A stretch of 64,000 nucleotides of DNA from an uncultured bacterium (GTDB lineage: Bacteria; Vulcanimicrobiota; CADAWZ01): contig CADASF010000006.1 in the NCBI GenBank assembly GCA_902790465.1, positions 31,469 through 95,468 on the forward strand, in the 5' to 3' direction. Under the pieces are notes generated by a model. The model was not told the DNA's origin, did no database searches, and saw only the letters and a program-made list of their open reading frames with translations. A program made the position numbers and the translations under genes. Positions 61,373 to 64,000 of this stretch are shown here, in pieces (positions within the stretch are counted from its first letter, which is position 1; each line of letters starts with the position of its first letter).

Positions 61373-62436
61373 TGTTTATTGAAAATTTACCTTTTGAAAA
61401 ATATTTGACAATTCCAAATAAGATTGCTCTAATTGATTTTGATACTGGCAGAACTTTTACTTATAGAGAGCTTTTTGAGAAAACATCATCTCTTGCAGAT
61501 TTTTTATTTAGAAAGCAAAAGATAAATCATGGAGATTGTGTTTGTTCATTTTCTTCCGATTTATTGTTTAACTCTATATTGTTTTTTGCTTGTACATCAC
61601 TTGGAGCAGTTTTTTTATATTTACCAACAAAAATTGATTTAGAAACTTATAGAGTTTTTCCAAAGATTATTTTTGATGAAGAAGATATTTCTTTTGTTGA
61701 TAAATTACCTCAAAAATTTGATGATTTTTCTGAAATTGAGGTTTTTGAATCTGATCCTTTATTTTTGACTTTAGATGAAGATTTAAGTTCGTTCAGAGTT
61801 TTTTCTTATTCTGCCATTTTGTCTGATTCTTTGGCTTCAATATTTTCTAAAAAGATAAATTTTAATTCGATTGCCTTGTCATGTTTGGATTTTGATAGGC
61901 TTGAAGGTTTGACAAGCAGTGTTCTTCCAATTTTGCTTTTTGGTGGAACAGTTGTTTTTTCTAAAGAAAAAAAAGATTTTTCATCTATAAATTTGGATTT
62001 TGTTTCTGGTCATGTTGCTTTTTTGCACGATATTGAGTTAAAATCATCTCCAGTTTGTGAGATTTTTTTTAATTCAAGAGATGAATTGAAAATTATTGAG
62101 AACTTAAATAAGAAAATAAAAAATGTTGTTCCAATGTTTTCATCTTGTGGATTTGGAATTTATTCTTTTTTTATAGATAAGCAAAAAGATTTTAAATCAG
62201 AGTATTTTCCTTTGGGAAAAGCTGGTTATAATATGAAAATTAGAATTGTTGATAAAGATAATATTTTAAAAGATTGTGAAGAGGGAGAAATAGGTAATTT
62301 TGCTATGAGAGGAAAAAATATTTTTTCTGGATTTTGGAATGATCCTTTCATGACTTCTTCTTATTTACAGAAAGGCTGGACGATATTTAATTTACAGGGT
62401 TGTAAAGAAGACGGAATATTTTATGTGAAATTGTAG
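61372..62436 (+). CDS. Truncated adenylate-forming (ANL/AMP-binding)-like protein
   Basis: 354 residues. N-terminus IALIDFDTGRTFTYRELFEK and the late segment KAGYNMKIRIVDKDN...GEIGNFAMRGKNIFSGFWNDP are those of acyl-CoA synthetase/NRPS adenylation domains. Missing are the P-loop-like TSGSTGxPKG motif, the YRTGD aspartate (QKGWTIFNLQG instead) and the whole C-terminal lysine domain, so adenylation is unlikely. Start overlaps the pseudo-radical SAM stop by one base, so it is translated from the same mRNA. It may bind an acyl, amino-acid or carrier ligand without activating it, or be decaying. Confidence 0.7.
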   Translation: MFIENLPFEKYLTIPNKIALIDFDTGRTFTYRELFEKTSSLADFLFRKQKINHGDCVCSFSSDLLFNSILFFACTSLGAVFLYLPTKIDLETYRVFPKIIFDEEDISFVDKLPQKFDDFSEIEVFESDPLFLTLDEDLSSFRVFSYSAILSDSLASIFSKKINFNSIALSCLDFDRLEGLTSSVLPILLFGGTVVFSKEKKDFSSINLDFVSGHVAFLHDIELKSSPVCEIFFNSRDELKIIENLNKKIKNVVPMFSSCGFGIYSFFIDKQKDFKSEYFPLGKAGYNMKIRIVDKDNILKDCEEGEIGNFAMRGKNIFSGFWNDPFMTSSYLQKGWTIFNLQGCKEDGIFYVKL

Positions 62437-62487
62437 TGATTGAATAAAAAAATATTTTTTTCTATCATTGGGGGGAGACAGACATAG

Positions 62488-62937
62488 ATGACTGAAGGTA
62501 TAAAGATTTTAGCTCAAAATAAAAAAGCATGGCATGAATATTTTATTGAAGAAAGATTTGAAGCTGGAATTGTTTTGATGGGAACAGAAGTTAAATCACT
62601 TAGAATGGGAAAAGCAAATTTAAGTGATTCTTATGTGAAGATTCAAAATGGTGAAATGTGGCTTCTTGGTACGCATATTTCACCATATAAAGAAGGTAAT
62701 ATATTTAACCATGAACCTGTTAGAAAGAGAAAATTATTAATGCATAAAATGCAAATTGCAAAATTGACAACAAAAGTTGATGAAAAAGGATTTTCTCTTA
62801 TTCCTGTAAAGATGTATCTTTCAAAAGGTAAAATAAAGATAGAGATCGCTCTTGCAAAAGGTAAAAAACTTTATGATAAGAGAGATTCTATATCGACTAA
62901 ACAATTTAAAAAAGATAAGGCAAATATGGGCTTATAA
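62488..62937 (+). CDS. smpB: SsrA (tmRNA)-binding protein SmpB
   Basis: 149 residues, full length. Motifs: [43 protein letters not shown], the acidic-to-basic core [44 protein letters not shown] and a basic C-terminal tail. Delivers tmRNA to stalled ribosomes for trans-translation. GGGGGGAG precedes ATG. The tmRNA gene was not found in the remaining 1 kb. Confidence 0.96.
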   Translation: MTEGIKILAQNKKAWHEYFIEERFEAGIVLMGTEVKSLRMGKANLSDSYVKIQNGEMWLLGTHISPYKEGNIFNHEPVRKRKLLMHKMQIAKLTTKVDEKGFSLIPVKMYLSKGKIKIEIALAKGKKLYDKRDSISTKQFKKDKANMGL

Positions 62938-62968
62938 ATCAGAATTATAAATATAAAAAACAAAAAAC

Positions 62969-62998
62969 ACCTTTACAAAAGCCTTTTGTAAAGGGAAA
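62969..62998 (+). terminator. Hairpin after smpB
   Basis: CCTTTACAAAAG-CC-TTTTGTAAAGG perfect stem, but followed by GAAAATG rather than T; transcription probably stops at the next hairpin. Confidence 0.5.
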
Positions 62999-63013
62999 AT
63001 GCCTCTAAAAAAT

Positions 63014-63066
63014 AAATAAGTGTGCTGTTAAAAAATTCAATATTTTTTCACAGCACACTTATTTTA
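63014..63066 (+). terminator. Terminator after smpB
   Basis: AATAAGTGTGCTGT...ACAGCACACTTATT long stem followed by a T-rich run. Confidence 0.92.
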
Positions 63067-63071
63067 TTTTT

Positions 63072-63280
63072 TTTATATAATCTTCGTAAATTAACTTGTT
63101 GTGTTAGTTGATTTTTTAAAAAATAAGCAAATAAAAAATTGCTATAAACTATCCAATATATGCCTGTTTACTGCCAGTTTGTCATTGCGAGGGAGCTCCA
63201 CAAATAGTTAAAAACTCTTTAGAGTTTTTAAAAAAATACCCTCACAAGGAGGGAGCGACCGTGGCAATCTAAGCCTTCTA
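63072..63280 (+). repeat. Dispersed REP-like repeat, copy 3
   Basis: Same ordered landmarks as copy 1, starting TTATATAATCTTC directly after a terminator, through AACTATCCAATATATGCCTG and GTCATTGCGAGGGAGC to GCGACCGTGGCAATCTAAGC. A ~55-bp block with AAAAACTCTTTAGAGTTTTT is nested at about 63195-63250, at the same internal site as in the copy at 8651-8864. Confidence 0.8.
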
Positions 63281-63694
63281 TTTTTTTATTTTTAGCTGAA
63301 TGTTACTTTGTTATAAACCGCTCACTTTAACATTTTTCTCTTTTTATATCTACAATTCTACTTAGAATAATTCTATATTTTAAGTAATAGCGTTTTTTTA
63401 GAAACTACTACGAGAAAAAGTGATGTCGTTCCAGTATTTTTTCTCCTTGCTTGAAAGGAGCGAATTTGTTACATTATAACAAAGATAACATTTATCTTGT
63501 TTATTGCTATTTGTTAATATTTCTTTTTACTTATGACGAAATTGCAAGTTTTAGTTTTGGGCTATAATAAGACTCACTAAACAATTTTACCCCAAAGTTT
63601 ATGTTTAATTTCTAAAAACAACCATTCTTTTTCTAAGTTCATTTTTATAGAAACTACTATATACCCCAAAACTTTGTTTACTTGTTAAATAGTG
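63281..63694. other. Non-coding AT-rich stretch
   Basis: No ORF above background. It contains AGAAACTACTA (about 63396 and 63650) shared with the MITE at 53207, and two ACCCCAAA-type segments (63589, 63663). It appears to be a mosaic of old repeat fragments. Confidence 0.5.
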
Positions 63695-63850
63695 CGTTTT
63701 TTTAGTTTTTTAAAAAATAAGCAAATAAAAAGTTGCTATAAACTATCCAATATATGCCTGTTTACTGCCACTTTGTCATTGCGAGGAAGCTATGCGACCG
63801 TGGCAATCTAAGCCTGTTAATTATTATTTACTTAAAAATTGAGTCGATTA
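63695..63850 (+). repeat. Dispersed REP-like repeat, copy 4
   Basis: TTTTTTAAAAAATAAGCAAA, then AACTATCCAATATATGCCTG, GTCATTGCGAGGAAGC, GCGACCGTGGCAATCTAAGC and ACTTAAAAATTGAGTCGAT. Lacks the nested block of copy 3. Confidence 0.8.
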
Positions 63851-63903
63851 TCTCTATTTATCCAATTTCTGCTTTATTGACTTAATATTTCCCTCATTAT
63901 GAC

Positions 63904-63927
63904 TGGGAGGGTTAGGGAGGTTGAGCC
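63904..63927 (-). repeat. Inverted copy of the CRISPR-trailer dispersed motif
   Basis: GGGAGGGTTAGGGAGGTTGA with GCC following is the reverse complement of the GGCTCAACC.CCCTAACCCTCCC block at 8061-8084 and related to 7897-7918. Confidence 0.7.
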
Positions 63928-64000
63928 AATTATCAACTAAGTTTTTATTTAGTTAACAAAGAAAGAAAAGCAGAAAATAAACAAGTTATCAAAAATAAGT

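Noticed and set aside
62938..64000. tmRNA gene (ssrA) downstream of smpB
   Set aside because: No tRNA-Ala-like ends or tag reading frame seen; the region is terminators and dispersed repeats.

Overview
The window is a gene-dense, visibly AT-rich bacterial chromosome segment using the standard code with strong GGAGG-type ribosome binding sites. The host looks like an uncultured deep-branching bacterium, probably a diderm: it has many signal-peptide proteins, lipoproteins and a CpxP/Spy-like periplasmic protein, but also copper-amine-oxidase-type stalk domains. I cannot place the phylum from the sequence; lineages such as Riflebacteria, Elusimicrobiota or Gastranaerophilales are only guesses. 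Core genes present are rluD, selB, prs, rplY, mfd, hflX, dgt-dnaG-rpoD, murI and smpB. No tRNA, rRNA, transposase or phage gene was recognised.

Layout. 1-5800: end of a translin-family gene, rluD, a protein of twelve tandem desulforedoxin-like modules, selB, and a Gly/Met-rich amidase-like protein. 5860-8870: a gene-free accessory block holding an orphan type V-A (Cas12a-type) CRISPR array (6287-7832) with a repeat-rich leader, a decayed trailer and flanking dispersed REP-like repeats. 9014-12214 (minus): a solute-binding protein between two paralogous stalk-domain proteins. 12472-15871: prs-rplY and an MFS transporter. 16055-20583 (minus): an Rpn-type nuclease and mfd. 20843-23797: a Spy-like protein with an OmpR-type two-component pair. 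23921-24860: a dense cluster of DnaA boxes, a strong oriC candidate. 24897-26625: four tandem exported thioredoxin-fold proteins, one without its active-site cysteines. From there nearly everything is on the + strand, as expected for a leading strand leaving oriC.

26820-40214: hflX, a degenerate J-domain/TPR protein, a 1182-residue SHMT-GcvT fusion, a GHMP kinase, a candidate structured RNA (about 35508-35688), an RqcH-like protein lacking the DR motif, a TIM-barrel glycosidase-like protein and an S41 protease. 40267-46211: PsbP-like and FKBP proteins, then a probable FGGY pseudokinase with a formin-FH1-like polyproline tail followed by three small-operon partners. 46431-50871: the macromolecular synthesis operon dgt-dnaG-rpoD. 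50923-57718: pseudopilin-like protein, murI, membrane protein, IPT/coiled-coil protein with 40-residue repeats, and a large TPR protein. 57736-62436: a B12-binding radical SAM enzyme with a PqqD-like tail, a paralogue that has lost the CxxxCxxC cluster, and a truncated adenylate-forming-like protein, then smpB. The end of the window returns to the dispersed repeats that flank the CRISPR array.

The most noteworthy items are the orphan V-A array and its leader anti-repeat, the oriC candidate, the poly-desulforedoxin protein, the SHMT-GcvT fusion, the polyproline pseudokinase operon and the radical SAM/pseudo-radical SAM/adenylation-like gene set. A recurrent theme is enzyme folds with lost catalytic residues.
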